This document shows positions 6,903-14,867 of a stretch of DNA of 47,348 nt, piece after piece. The DNA is from Actinomycetota bacterium (GTDB lineage Bacteria; Actinomycetota; Aquicultoria; Subteraquimicrobiales; UBA9087), in assembly GCA_003491635.1 (NCBI GenBank), contig DNCG01000010.1:1-47348 (forward strand), written 5' to 3'. The notes under the pieces are model-generated. The model was not told where the DNA came from. It worked only from the letters and a program-made list of their open reading frames with translations, and made no database searches. Positions within the stretch are counted from its first letter, which is position 1, and every line of letters begins with the position of its first letter. A program made the translations under genes and the position numbers.

Positions 6903-8477
6903 TTGCTGGCAAGGATTGAAAGCGGTTCAGCGCTGGGCATGGAGGCCCTCAAGGTGGAGGTGGAGGTCGATATCTCCCCCGGTCTACCCACGTTTAATAT
7001 CGTGGGGCTCCCCGACACAGCCATCCAGGAATCCAAAGAAAGAGTCCGAGCTGGGATTTCCAATTCGGAGTATAAGTTCCCCTTAAGGAGAATCACCGTC
7101 AATTTGGCCCCCGCCGATGTTCGCAAGGAGGGGCCCGCCTTCGATCTACCCATCGCCGTGGGCGTGCTCATTGCCACTAATCAGATCTCTTCAACCAGGG
7201 TGAATCAGTACTCCGTCTTTGGCGAGCTCTCCCTGACTGGTGAGGTTAGAAGGATTAGTGGGGCTTTGCTTATGGCTTTTTGTGCCAAAGAGGGAGACAA
7301 AAAGGGGGTTATTTTGCCGGCGGGAAATGCTGCAGAAGCCGCCCTGGTGGAGGGTCTTGAGATCATCCCCGTAACCACGCTCAGAGAGGTGGTTGACTTT
7401 TTGAACGAAACCAAGAGCATCTCACCTCTTACCGGGAAATCTCGGAAAGAGTTTGCCTCCTCTTTCGCTCTCTCCGAGTATGAGGTGGACTTCTCTGAAG
7501 TCAAAGGTCAGGATCACGCCAAGAGAGCCCTTGAGGTCGCAGCCGCCGGTGGACACAATGTCCTGATGATTGGGCCTCCCGGCTCCGGCAAAACCATGCT
7601 AGCGAAAAGGATGCCCACCATATTGCCCACCCTGAACATAGAGGAGGCGATTGAGGTCACTAAAGTATACAGCGTGGCTGGGATGCTCCCACCCGATACT
7701 TCTCTTATTTCCGCTAGACCGTTTAGGGCACCGCATCACACCATCTCTAATGCCGGACTGGTTGGAGGAGGACAGTATCCTCGTCCCGGAGAGATATCCC
7801 TCGCTCACAACGGCATACTTTTCTTGGACGAATTTCCAGAATTTCAAAAGAGCGCTCTCCAGGTCCTTCGCCAGCCCCTGGAAGATGGTCATGTCACCAT
7901 CTCTCGTGCCCTGACTTCGCTGACTTATCCAGCCCAATTCACTCTGGTGGCAGCCATGAATTCATGCCCATGTGGCTATTTGGGTGACTCGGTTAAAGAA
8001 TGTGTCTGTACACTCGGCAAGATTCAACAATATCAAGGGAAGATTTCCGGCCCACTTTTAGACAGGATAGACATTCACATAGAGATTCCTCGCTTGACCA
8101 AGGACGAGCTGACGCGCTCCGCCTTTGGTGAGACCTCTAACATCATAAGGGAACGGGTTCAACAAGCCAGGGAACATCAGCGAGAGAGATTTGCTTGTCT
8201 GCAGGCAAGGACCAAAAGCAAGCAACCTCGTCGTGGTATTTCCTGTAATGCCCTGATGAGATCCAGGCACCTAAGGAAGTTTTGTGAACTCTCTGATCCG
8301 GCCCTTCGCTTCCTTGAGAATGCTATCGAGAAACTTGGTTTAAGCGCAAGGGCCTATGATAGGGTTTTAAAAGTGTCCAGGACCATTGCCGATTTGGCTG
8401 GCAGTGAGGAGATCAAGCTCGAACACATTGCTGAGGCAATTCAATACAGGAGTCTGGACAGGCGAAGTTTTGTATGA
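6903..8477 (+). CDS. comM: ComM/YifB family AAA+ ATPase (Mg-chelatase-like)
   Basis: Hexameric helicase-like ATPase. Known ComM drives branch migration when transformed DNA is integrated. The 524 residues have an N-terminal Lon-protease-like fold (1-170), the Walker A motif GPPGSGKT (224-231), Walker B ILFLDEFPEF around D309, a cysteine cluster in NSCPCGYLGD and KECVC, and the C-terminal Mg-chelatase domain with LSARAYDRVLKVSRTIADL. The start is TTG 6903, behind AAAGGAGAT, and the protein begins MLARIESGSALGMEA as expected. dprA, another uptake gene, is next on this strand. Confidence 0.95.
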   Translation: MLARIESGSALGMEALKVEVEVDISPGLPTFNIVGLPDTAIQESKERVRAGISNSEYKFPLRRITVNLAPADVRKEGPAFDLPIAVGVLIATNQISSTRVNQYSVFGELSLTGEVRRISGALLMAFCAKEGDKKGVILPAGNAAEAALVEGLEIIPVTTLREVVDFLNETKSISPLTGKSRKEFASSFALSEYEVDFSEVKGQDHAKRALEVAAAGGHNVLMIGPPGSGKTMLAKRMPTILPTLNIEEAIEVTKVYSVAGMLPPDTSLISARPFRAPHHTISNAGLVGGGQYPRPGEISLAHNGILFLDEFPEFQKSALQVLRQPLEDGHVTISRALTSLTYPAQFTLVAAMNSCPCGYLGDSVKECVCTLGKIQQYQGKISGPLLDRIDIHIEIPRLTKDELTRSAFGETSNIIRERVQQAREHQRERFACLQARTKSKQPRRGISCNALMRSRHLRKFCELSDPALRFLENAIEKLGLSARAYDRVLKVSRTIADLAGSEEIKLEHIAEAIQYRSLDRRSFV

Positions 8478-8496
8478 GGCACTGTCTGTTTCTCGT

Positions 8497-8865
8497 CTAT
8501 TTCCCCGGATACAGGAGTATAAAAACCAGGCCGAACAGGGCAAAGGTGGCAAAGAACAACCAGCTAATTGGGGGCATCAATCCCCGCAACAGGTTGTAAA
8601 GGAAACTCATGGCCAGGAAGGTGTTGAGGAATATTTCCATCTCGCAGATTCCGACGTGTACTCGAGGATCCATCTGGGCGACGAATGAGCTTATACCTAT
8701 GGCTACGGCGACCGCACCGAGCGTCATTACCATTGGTTCGTTCAACGGCTGCCACTCTAATATCAGCGACCACATCTTTGGGAAGATAAACATGGGCAAG
8801 CCGGCTATGAAGGAAAAGAGGCCGTGGATTATGAGGGTGATCTTCAACGCCCCCAATTTGCTCAT
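8497..8865 (-). CDS. Small integral membrane protein of unknown function
   Basis: The only convincing minus-strand gene in the window. The 122 residues start at ATG 8865, with AGGGAG eight bases upstream. A GTG at 8874 would abut that site. Four hydrophobic segments are visible: LIIHGLFSFIAGLPMFIF, a glycine/alanine-rich TLGAVAVAIGISSF, IFLNTFLAMSFLYNLL and WLFFATFALFGLVFILLY. The hydrophilic loop AQMDPRVHVGICEMEI lies between them. The layout recalls small DUF4345-like four-helix membrane proteins, but I cannot assign a family. Its 3' end faces comM with only 19 bases between the stops, and it diverges from dprA. It interrupts an otherwise conserved comM-dprA neighbourhood. Confidence 0.75.
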   Translation of the reverse strand: MSKLGALKITLIIHGLFSFIAGLPMFIFPKMWSLILEWQPLNEPMVMTLGAVAVAIGISSFVAQMDPRVHVGICEMEIFLNTFLAMSFLYNLLRGLMPPISWLFFATFALFGLVFILLYPGK

Positions 8866-8937
8866 CTCAATCACTCCCTGGATATTTCTTTAGAGTATTC
8901 GACACGGTGACGGGGCTTCCTTCTTGAGGAGGAAAAT

Positions 8938-10020
8938 TTGTTGAAAGAAGTATATTGGCTCGGCTTAAAGCTGATACCGGAGCTAAATAACCGCCTCAAC
9001 AGGGCGCTTGAATGCTTTGGCTCGCCAGAAAACATCTGGAAGGCGAGCATTAAGGAGTTGAGGGGAGAACTTGGACTCTCGGTGGATGTGGCCGAAGGAG
9101 TCATCCGACAAAAGAACGAGCTTTGTCTCGATCGGGAGCTTGACAAGATCAGGAGGGCGGGAGTGGAGCTGTTGACCATCTCTGATCCTTCCTATCCGGG
9201 ACCATTGAAGGAAATCCACAGCCCACCACCCGTTTTATTCATTAAAGGGGAGTTAATCAAGAGCTATGAGGTGGCTGTAGCGATAGTTGGTTCCCGAAAA
9301 GCCAGCTCTTTTGGGCGAACGCTGGCCAGCGAATTGGCCCAGAATCTCTCGCGCTGTGGGATTACCATAGTTAGCGGTGTGGCGAGAGGCATTGATAGTG
9401 CCGCTCATCGCGGGGCTCTAAAGGAGGAGGGTGGTACAGTGGGGGTTCTCGGTTGTGGTCTGGATATCGTCTATCCTCCAGAGAATAAGAGACTCTACTT
9501 AGAGATTGCCGAGAGAGGGAGTTTAATCTCGGAACAACCCCTGGGCATGCGGGCTCTTCCTCAGCATTTCCCGGCTCGGAATAGGATCATCAGTGGTCTT
9601 TCCCTGGGTGTCATCGTGATCGAGGCGCCACAGAAAAGTGGTGCCCTCATCACGGCTGATTTTGCTCTCGAGCAGGGAAGAGAGGTTATGGCCGTCCCCG
9701 GAAATGTGAAGAGCAGTTTGAGTAAAGGGACTCACACGCTTTTAAAGCAGGGCGCTTGTCTGGTGGAAAGCGTGGATGATGTGATCGAAGCACTCAATTT
9801 GAACTTAAAATCGATCAAAGGGGGAATTTCGGGCAAAGAGGAATTGTTATCCGCACAGGAAAAAGCCGTCTTAACCGTTCTTGATTGGGAACCAAGGCAT
9901 ATCGATGCTATCGCGAGCGAAGTTGGATTGACTGCTTCCCAGGTTGCTAGTCTGCTCTCCGTTCTCGAAATAAAAGGTTTTGTGAAGCAGGATTTCGGCA
10001 AGAGATATTTAAGAATCTGA
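8938..10020 (+). CDS. dprA: DNA-processing protein DprA/Smf
   Basis: Binds single-stranded DNA entering the cell during transformation and loads RecA. The 360 residues contain an N-terminal SAM/HhH-like region, the Rossmann-type DprA fold with VAIVGSRKAS (from about 113), the conserved VSGVARGIDSAAHRGAL, a glycine-rich GVLGCGLDIVYPPEN and FPARNRIISGLS, and SGALITADFALEQGR. A winged-helix domain occupies the C-terminal 60 residues. The start is TTG 8938, behind GAGGAGG. With comM it implies at least remnants of natural competence. Confidence 0.95.
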   Translation: MLKEVYWLGLKLIPELNNRLNRALECFGSPENIWKASIKELRGELGLSVDVAEGVIRQKNELCLDRELDKIRRAGVELLTISDPSYPGPLKEIHSPPPVLFIKGELIKSYEVAVAIVGSRKASSFGRTLASELAQNLSRCGITIVSGVARGIDSAAHRGALKEEGGTVGVLGCGLDIVYPPENKRLYLEIAERGSLISEQPLGMRALPQHFPARNRIISGLSLGVIVIEAPQKSGALITADFALEQGREVMAVPGNVKSSLSKGTHTLLKQGACLVESVDDVIEALNLNLKSIKGGISGKEELLSAQEKAVLTVLDWEPRHIDAIASEVGLTASQVASLLSVLEIKGFVKQDFGKRYLRI

Positions 10021-10034
10021 ATCGGGGGACCGAG

Positions 10035-10226
10035 ATGAAAGAGATGTGCAAGCACTGCAAGCATTTGGCAACATTTGAAACTGGGTGTCTCCTGGGAAGG
10101 AAGATGGAAAACTGCAGATCCCCAAAGGCAAGAAGGGGAGATGAAGAGCTCGTGGATAAACTCATCGATTTCCACATAAGGAGGGCTTTGAAGGATGGGG
10201 GGAGCCGGGGTGGGACCCAAGATTGA
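10035..10226 (+). CDS. Small four-cysteine protein, unknown function (possible zinc-binding)
   Basis: Sixty-three residues beginning MKEMCKHCKHLATFETGCLL. The cysteines are at 5, 8, 18 and 27, a CxxC-x9-C-x8-C spacing that could bind a metal. The C-terminal half is helical and charged (DEELVDKLIDFHIRRALKD). The ATG follows CGGGGGACC, 14 bases after dprA, and the frame overlaps the start of xerC by 32 bases, which is the compact style of this region. I do not recognise a family. Its position and ribosome site favour a real gene, and its shortness is the main doubt. Confidence 0.55.
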   Translation: MKEMCKHCKHLATFETGCLLGRKMENCRSPKARRGDEELVDKLIDFHIRRALKDGGSRGGTQD

Positions 10227-11136
10227 GCGATCCTCCGCGGCGAGCGGTGAACTGAGAGGATTTTTGCTCTTTTTATCGGTCGAGCGAGGTGTTTCACCGA
10301 ATACGGTGGAAGGCTATCGTGGCGACATTGAACAACTCCTTTCCTTTTTGAACAGGGCTGGAAGGGAGCTAAAATCCGCGGACCATCTTCTTTTGAGACG
10401 CTACCTGGCTTACCTGCAAACTTTGAATTATAGCCGGGCGAGCATTGCTCGAAAGCTGACCTCCATTCGATCCTTTTTCAGATATTTGCAGAGAGAAAAC
10501 CATCTGAGCACCAATCCAACTGTTCTCCTCTCTTCACCTAGATCGAGAAGAAAGCTGCCCAAAACTATCAAGTTTGATATTATTAATCACCTCATTTTAG
10601 CACCGGATCTCGAAACTCCCCGGGGACAGAGAGATCGTGCCATCATGGAGGTTCTTTACGGAACTGGAATGAGGGTGGGCGAACTCGTTGGGCTGGATGT
10701 GAAGGATGTAGATTTCGTCCGCCAGGAGATTAAGGTGTGGGGAAAGGGGGCCAAGGAGAGAATCTGTCTCGTCAATGAGCCGGCTCTTGAATCGACTCGC
10801 ATCTATTTGTCCCGGGGGCGCGGAGAATTACTGGCAAGAGGAGCTCATCAGCGAGAAGAGGGGGCTCTCTTTTTGAATAGCAGAGGTGGGCGACTCTCGG
10901 TAATGGGAGTTCGCCGAATGCTTTTAAAATACATTAAGAAAGTGGGGACGGACAGAAGAATAAGTCCCCACACTTTTCGACACACCTTTGCAACTCACCT
11001 TCTAGAGGGAGGGGCGGACCTAAGGGCACTACAGGAGCTATTGGGGCACGTTGATTTATCATCAACGCAAGTTTATACTCATTTAAGTAGGAGGAAACTC
11101 AAGGAAATCTATGACAGGACACATCCCCGCGCGTAG
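10195..11136 (+). CDS. xerC: Tyrosine recombinase XerC
   Basis: Site-specific recombinase of the XerCD pair that resolves chromosome dimers at dif near the terminus. The 313 residues hold the N-terminal SAM-like DNA-binding domain (about 19-105) and the catalytic domain. The active-site set is complete: R160 (GTGMRVGEL), a lysine in GKGAKER, H259 and R262 (HTFRHTFATHLL), H285 (LLGHVDL) and Y294 (TQVYTHL). The ATG at 10195 has AGGAGGG nine bases upstream, inside the preceding small gene. It is chromosomal and housekeeping by context. No phage or integron genes surround it. Confidence 0.92.
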   Translation: MGGAGVGPKIERSSAASGELRGFLLFLSVERGVSPNTVEGYRGDIEQLLSFLNRAGRELKSADHLLLRRYLAYLQTLNYSRASIARKLTSIRSFFRYLQRENHLSTNPTVLLSSPRSRRKLPKTIKFDIINHLILAPDLETPRGQRDRAIMEVLYGTGMRVGELVGLDVKDVDFVRQEIKVWGKGAKERICLVNEPALESTRIYLSRGRGELLARGAHQREEGALFLNSRGGRLSVMGVRRMLLKYIKKVGTDRRISPHTFRHTFATHLLEGGADLRALQELLGHVDLSSTQVYTHLSRRKLKEIYDRTHPRA

Positions 11137-11172
11137 TCGTGAATTCGCCCTCAACTCCTGGAGGAAACGTTT

Positions 11173-11961
11173 GTGGGAACAAACGAGTTTGATATAAACA
11201 AGATTTGGCAGGAGTACAAAAAAACTAAGTCGCAGGAAGCTCGCGATAAACTCATCCTTCATTACGCCCCCCTGGTAAAGTATGTAGCCAGCAAGGTATT
11301 CTCAGGTTTACCCCAGAACATAGAGCTAGCCGATCTGATCAGTTATGGAATATTTGGACTCATCGACGCCATAGATAAATTCGATTTCAGCAGGGGGACT
11401 AAGTTTGAGACCTATGCGATTTCTCGTATCAAGGGGGCGATCATCGACGAATTGAGGGCCCTGGACTGGGTTCCTCGCTCACTTCGGCATAAATCCAGGG
11501 AAGTGGAAAAGGTCTACCTGGCCTTGGAAAATAGGCTCAAAAGGGTTCCCACCGATGAGGAATTAGTCGAGGCCTTGGGCATCTCTTTGGAGGAGCTGCA
11601 CGATCTTTTTTCTCGACTGAACGCCAGCTCAGTTATAGCCCTTGAAGAGCTATTAAACATAGGTGCCGGCGGTGAAGAACAGATTAGTCTAATCGATACA
11701 ATAGAGGATACTGCCGCCAAAGATCCCTCTCTAGTCGCCGAGCATTCGGAGATGAAAAAGACTTTGCTGGAGGCGCTCACTCGTCTACCGGAGCGCGAGA
11801 GGACGATCGTTGCCCTCTATTACTACAAGGGTTTGACTCTTAGAGAGATCGGTGAGATTCTGGGCATCACGGAATCTCGTGTTTCCCAGCTCCACAACAA
11901 GGCGCTATTCAGATTGAAAGCACGCTTGAAACAGCTAAGGACGCTGATTGGTTCGGGCTAG
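11173..11961 (+). CDS. whiG: RNA polymerase sigma factor, FliA/WhiG (sigma-28) family
   Basis: Alternative sigma factor of 262 residues. Region 2 contains ELADLISYGIFGLIDAIDKF and GTKFETYAISRIKGAIIDEL. Region 3 contains VPRSLRHKSREVEK and RVPTDEELVEALGI. Region 4 is a helix-turn-helix: GLTLREIGEILGITESRVSQ. This length and the RIKGAIIDELR signature mark the FliA/WhiG group. No flagellar gene is nearby, and its place between xerC and rpsB matches Streptomyces whiG, which controls sporulation. The name is therefore by synteny, and the regulon here is unknown. The start is GTG 11173, behind GGAGG. Its stop codon lies in the loop of an intrinsic terminator. Confidence 0.85.
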   Translation: MGTNEFDINKIWQEYKKTKSQEARDKLILHYAPLVKYVASKVFSGLPQNIELADLISYGIFGLIDAIDKFDFSRGTKFETYAISRIKGAIIDELRALDWVPRSLRHKSREVEKVYLALENRLKRVPTDEELVEALGISLEELHDLFSRLNASSVIALEELLNIGAGGEEQISLIDTIEDTAAKDPSLVAEHSEMKKTLLEALTRLPERERTIVALYYYKGLTLREIGEILGITESRVSQLHNKALFRLKARLKQLRTLIGSG

Positions 11962-11981
11962 ATTGTTGCCCGGACTTTTTT
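11951..11981 (+). terminator. Intrinsic terminator overlapping the 3' end of the sigma factor gene
   Basis: GTTCGGGC (11951-11958) pairs with GCCCGGAC (11968-11975) with one G-T wobble, around a nine-base loop that contains the TAG stop. Six T's follow at 11976-11981. The right arm overlaps the -35 region of the rpsB promoter. Confidence 0.8.
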
Positions 11982-11994
11982 CTTGTGCTACACT
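11966..11994 (+). promoter_or_regulatory. Promoter of rpsB
   Basis: TTGCCC (11966-11971, 4 of 6 to consensus), a 17-base spacer and TACACT (11989-11994), preceded directly by TGC as an extended -10. The predicted start is near 12001, giving an rpsB leader of about 112 bases. Confidence 0.65.
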
Positions 11995-12038
11995 AAGAAC
12001 GTTTTGAATTCACACACCCACTGACCCTTTCTTTGGTG

Positions 12039-12055
12039 CCCCGCCATCGGCGGGG
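12039..12055 (+). promoter_or_regulatory. Perfect 7-bp GC hairpin in the rpsB leader
   Basis: CCCCGCC (12039-12045) and GGCGGGG (12049-12055) flank ATC. The right half and what follows (CATCGGCGGGGTGAAG) closely match CATCAGCGGGGTAAAG upstream of uppS. There is no T tract, so it is not a terminator. It could be part of an S2-responsive leader or a copy of a short repeat. Confidence 0.55.
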
Positions 12056-12112
12056 TGAAGAAGGGGAATGAAGTGGGCGGAGGAAAAACCAAGAAGGGAG
12101 GGAGGTGCTGGT

Positions 12113-12856
12113 ATGGCGATTGTTTCCATGAAGCACCTTTTGGAAGCCGGGGTTCACTTTGGCCATCAAACCCGCCGATGGAATCCCAAGATGAAACCCT
12201 ATATCTTCACAGAGCGAAACGGCATCTACATCCTCGATCTTCAGAAAACCCTGGAAAAGATTGAGGTAGCTTACGCCTTTGTGCGGGAAGTTGTCAGCCA
12301 GGGTGAGCAGATTCTCTTCGTCGGGACAAAGAAACAGGCCCAGGAATCGATCAAGGAAGAAGCAGCTCGTTGTGGAATGCCTTATGTGAATTATAGGTGG
12401 TTAGGTGGGACCCTGACAAACTTTGAAACCATCCGCCGGCGAATAGCAAAGTTGAACGAGTTGGAGGATATGGAGGAGAAGGGCCTGTTTAAGCTTATGC
12501 CGAAGAAGGAAGTGATTAAACTCCAAAAAGAGCATGCTAAGTTAGAACGCAACCTCGGTGGAATCCGTGAAATGGGAAGACTTCCAGGTGCTATTTACAT
12601 AGTCGATCCTCGAAGAGAGAGAATACCAATTCAAGAAGCTAGACGTCTGGGGATACCCATTGTGGCCATCGTTGATACCAACTGCGATCCCGATGAGATC
12701 GATTACGTCATTCCCGGTAACGATGATGCAATTCGTGCGTTGAGCTTAATCACCAGAATTATCGCCGATGCCGCTCTGGAGGGCAAAGAAAGCCAAACCA
12801 TTGTGGAAGAAAAAATCACAGCCGAAGGCGAAGAGGCAGAAGTGGGGGCTGTGTAG
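12113..12856 (+). CDS. rpsB: Small ribosomal subunit protein uS2
   Basis: Ribosomal protein S2. The 247 residues start MAIVSMKHLLEAGVHFGHQT at ATG 12113, with GGAGGTG five bases upstream. An in-frame ATG at 12068 would add 15 unrelated residues and bury the ribosome site. Family motifs include WNPKMKPYIFTERNGIYILDL, LFVGTKKQAQ, YRWLGGTLTNF, PGAIYIVDPR and GIPIVAIVDTNCDPD. The C-terminal tail is acidic. It is paired with tsf as in nearly all bacteria and is probably subject to S2 feedback through its long leader. Confidence 0.97.
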   Translation: MAIVSMKHLLEAGVHFGHQTRRWNPKMKPYIFTERNGIYILDLQKTLEKIEVAYAFVREVVSQGEQILFVGTKKQAQESIKEEAARCGMPYVNYRWLGGTLTNFETIRRRIAKLNELEDMEEKGLFKLMPKKEVIKLQKEHAKLERNLGGIREMGRLPGAIYIVDPRRERIPIQEARRLGIPIVAIVDTNCDPDEIDYVIPGNDDAIRALSLITRIIADAALEGKESQTIVEEKITAEGEEAEVGAV

Positions 12857-12876
12857 TGGATCAAAGGAGGTTGTGT

Positions 12877-13476
12877 GTGACGGTTTCAGCCGCCCAAGTT
12901 AAGGAGTTGAGAAATATCACGGGGGCGGGCATGATGGAATGCAAGAAGGCACTCATCGAAGCCAAGGGGGATCTTGAAGCGGCAACACAGATATTGAGAA
13001 AGAGAGGGTTGTCCGAGCTTAAAAAGAGATCCAGGAGAGTTGCCAAAGAGGGCGTGATAGATTCATACATCCATTTTGGTGGAAGAATCGGTGTCTTGGT
13101 CGAAGTCAACTGCGAAACTGATTTCGTGGCCAGAAACGAGGAGTTCAAGAGATTTGCTCACGATATCGCCATGCATATTGCTGCGGCCAATCCCCTCTAC
13201 ATCTCTCGCGACGAAGTCCCTCTCGAAGTGATGAACAAGGAACGCGATATCTACAAATCTCAGGCTCTCGAAGAGGGAAAACCCGAGAAGATCATCGACA
13301 AGATCGTTGAGGGGAGATTGGAGAAGTTCTTTCAATCCGTTTGTCTTCTGGAGCAACCCTTTATCAGGGACACCGATTTGACGGTCGAGACGTATCTCGG
13401 TGAGGTGGCCGGAAAATTAGGTGAAAACATAGTTATCAGAAGATTTGTCCACTTTGAACTGGGTGGGACAACTTAG
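12877..13476 (+). CDS. tsf: Elongation factor Ts
   Basis: Nucleotide-exchange factor for EF-Tu. The 199 residues match the short form of EF-Ts found in Thermus, Thermotoga and cyanobacteria, not the 280-residue E. coli form. The N-terminal UBA-like domain (VKELRNITGAGMMECKKAL) is followed by VEVNCETDFVARNEEF and the C-terminal module KIVEGRLEKFF and LLEQPFIRD. The start is GTG 12877, six bases after AAAGGAGG. The earlier GTG at 12856 precedes that site and is unlikely. It lies between rpsB and pyrH in the standard order. Confidence 0.96.
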   Translation: MTVSAAQVKELRNITGAGMMECKKALIEAKGDLEAATQILRKRGLSELKKRSRRVAKEGVIDSYIHFGGRIGVLVEVNCETDFVARNEEFKRFAHDIAMHIAAANPLYISRDEVPLEVMNKERDIYKSQALEEGKPEKIIDKIVEGRLEKFFQSVCLLEQPFIRDTDLTVETYLGEVAGKLGENIVIRRFVHFELGGTT

Positions 13477-13484
13477 GAGATTCG

Positions 13485-14234
13485 GTGGAGAAATTGGGGC
13501 AACGAAAATATAAATATAAGCGGATTCTGCTCAAGCTCAGCGGCGAGGCTCTCCTCAACAAGATGGGTTACGGAATAGACCCGGATGTCATGAGCTCAAT
13601 CGCCAGGCAAGTCAGAGAGCTACACGAAGACGGTACCGAGATCGCCATCGTTATGGGTGGGGGAAACATCTTTCGAGGCATCGCCGCCAGTGCTGCGGGA
13701 ATGGACAGAGCTACCGCTGATTACATAGGCATGCTCGCGACGGTCATGAATGCCATGGCTCTCCAGGATGCCCTTGAGAAGGAAGGAGTCTTTACTCGAG
13801 TTCAATCGGCCATCACCATGCAGGAGGTCGCGGAGCCCTATATTCGGCGACGCGCCATTCGTCACCTGGAAAAGGGAAGGGTGGTCATCTTCGCTGCTGG
13901 GACCGGAAATCCTTATTTTAGCACCGATACGGCAGCTGCCCTGCGGGCATTGGAGATCAACGCGGAAGCCATACTCAAGGCCACTAAGGTGGATGGAGTT
14001 TACGACTCAGATCCCAGAATCAACCCAAAAGCTAAAAAGTTTCCCGAGCTTTCTTATATCGATGTCTTAAATAGGGGCTTGAGGGTTATGGATGCCACAG
14101 CGATATCTCTATGCATGGATAATAATCTTCCCATAATTGTCTTCAATTTGGCTAAGCCGGGCAACATCGCAAAGGTGGTTAGGGGCAAAAGAGTTGGCAC
14201 CATTGTTCAAGGGGGAAGGAGGCATGGTAAGTAA
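13485..14234 (+). CDS. pyrH: UMP kinase
   Basis: Phosphorylates UMP to UDP in pyrimidine nucleotide synthesis and belongs to the amino-acid-kinase fold. The 249 residues contain ILLKLSGEAL, the glycine-rich IVMGGGNIFRG, RATADYIGMLATVMNAMAL, FAAGTGNPYFSTDTAAALRA and KATKVDGVYDSDPR. The start is GTG 13485, eight bases after tsf. Its 3' end overlaps frr by 11 bases, so translation is coupled. Confidence 0.96.
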   Translation: MEKLGQRKYKYKRILLKLSGEALLNKMGYGIDPDVMSSIARQVRELHEDGTEIAIVMGGGNIFRGIAASAAGMDRATADYIGMLATVMNAMALQDALEKEGVFTRVQSAITMQEVAEPYIRRRAIRHLEKGRVVIFAAGTGNPYFSTDTAAALRALEINAEAILKATKVDGVYDSDPRINPKAKKFPELSYIDVLNRGLRVMDATAISLCMDNNLPIIVFNLAKPGNIAKVVRGKRVGTIVQGGRRHGK

Positions 14235-14781
14235 GATAATCTCCGAGACAGAGCAAAAGATGAAAAAGACCGTCGCCGCCACGGGAAACGAATTTTTGGG
14301 GATTCGAACTGGTCGAGCTTCAGCATCTTTATTGCATAGGGTAGTCGTCGACTACTATGGTACTAAAACCCCCTTAAACCAGTTGGCCACAATAACAGCC
14401 CCCGAACCCCAACTGCTGGTCATTCAGCCTTGGGATAAGACGGTCCTTCAAAACATCGAGAAGGCTATTCTCCAGTCTGAACTCGGTCTCACCCCCTCTA
14501 ACGACGGGAATGTTATTCGCCTCCCCTTCCCCCCACTCAATGAGGAGCGGCGAAAGGAATTGGTCAAGGTGGTGAGAAAGATCACCGAGGAGGGAAGGAT
14601 TGCTGTCAGGAATATCCGGCGTGAAGCAAATGAGGAACTTAAAAACCTAGAAAAGCAACACGAGCTGTCCGAGGATGAATTGAGGAGATCGGAGGATCAG
14701 ATTCAGAAGCTCACCGACAATTACATTGCGGAAATCGATAGAATGCTGGAGAATAAAGAAGAGGAAATAATGGAGGTGTAG
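14224..14781 (+). CDS. frr: Ribosome recycling factor
   Basis: Splits post-termination ribosomes together with EF-G. The 185 residues begin MVSKIISETEQKMKKTV at ATG 14224, within the end of pyrH. The conserved GIRTGRASASLL, YYGTKTPLNQLA, GNVIRLPFPPLNEERRKELVK and the RNIRREANEEL helix are present. A longer reading from 14137 would overlap pyrH by about 100 bases without homology and is rejected. The purine-rich GGGGGAAGGAGG just upstream supplies the ribosome site. Confidence 0.96.
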   Translation: MVSKIISETEQKMKKTVAATGNEFLGIRTGRASASLLHRVVVDYYGTKTPLNQLATITAPEPQLLVIQPWDKTVLQNIEKAILQSELGLTPSNDGNVIRLPFPPLNEERRKELVKVVRKITEEGRIAVRNIRREANEELKNLEKQHELSEDELRRSEDQIQKLTDNYIAEIDRMLENKEEEIMEV

Positions 14782-14815
14782 CCTGCCTGCTATCCGCTTG
14801 ACGCCCGCTTGAATG

Positions 14816-14850
14816 CCCCGATGCAGTCAGGTTTTCAGCCATCAGCGGGG
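14816..14850 (+). promoter_or_regulatory. Stem-loop in the frr-uppS gap, abutting the uppS ribosome site
   Basis: CCCCG (14816-14820) pairs with CGGGG (14846-14850), continued by ATG/CAT after a three-base bulge. It ends one base before AAAGGAG, so it could influence uppS translation. The flank TGCCCCG ... CATCAGCGGGGT resembles the rpsB-leader hairpin at 12039. Upstream, CCGCTTGA is directly repeated with an 11-base period (14794 and 14805). Confidence 0.45.
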
Positions 14851-14867
14851 TAAAGGAGTCTTCTTAA

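Noticed and set aside
8386..8688. Plus-strand open frame of 100 codons crossing the comM end
   Set aside because: It starts inside comM in another frame and runs antisense to the four-helix membrane gene. Its composition is that of a shadow, and it has no ribosome site.
10195..11136. Tyrosine recombinase as a sign of a prophage or integrative element
   Set aside because: Neighbours are conserved chromosomal genes, the sequence fits XerC, and no attachment-site repeats or phage genes are seen.
12068..12112. ATG 12068 as the rpsB start
   Set aside because: The added 15 residues are not S2-like, and a strong ribosome site lies just before ATG 12113.
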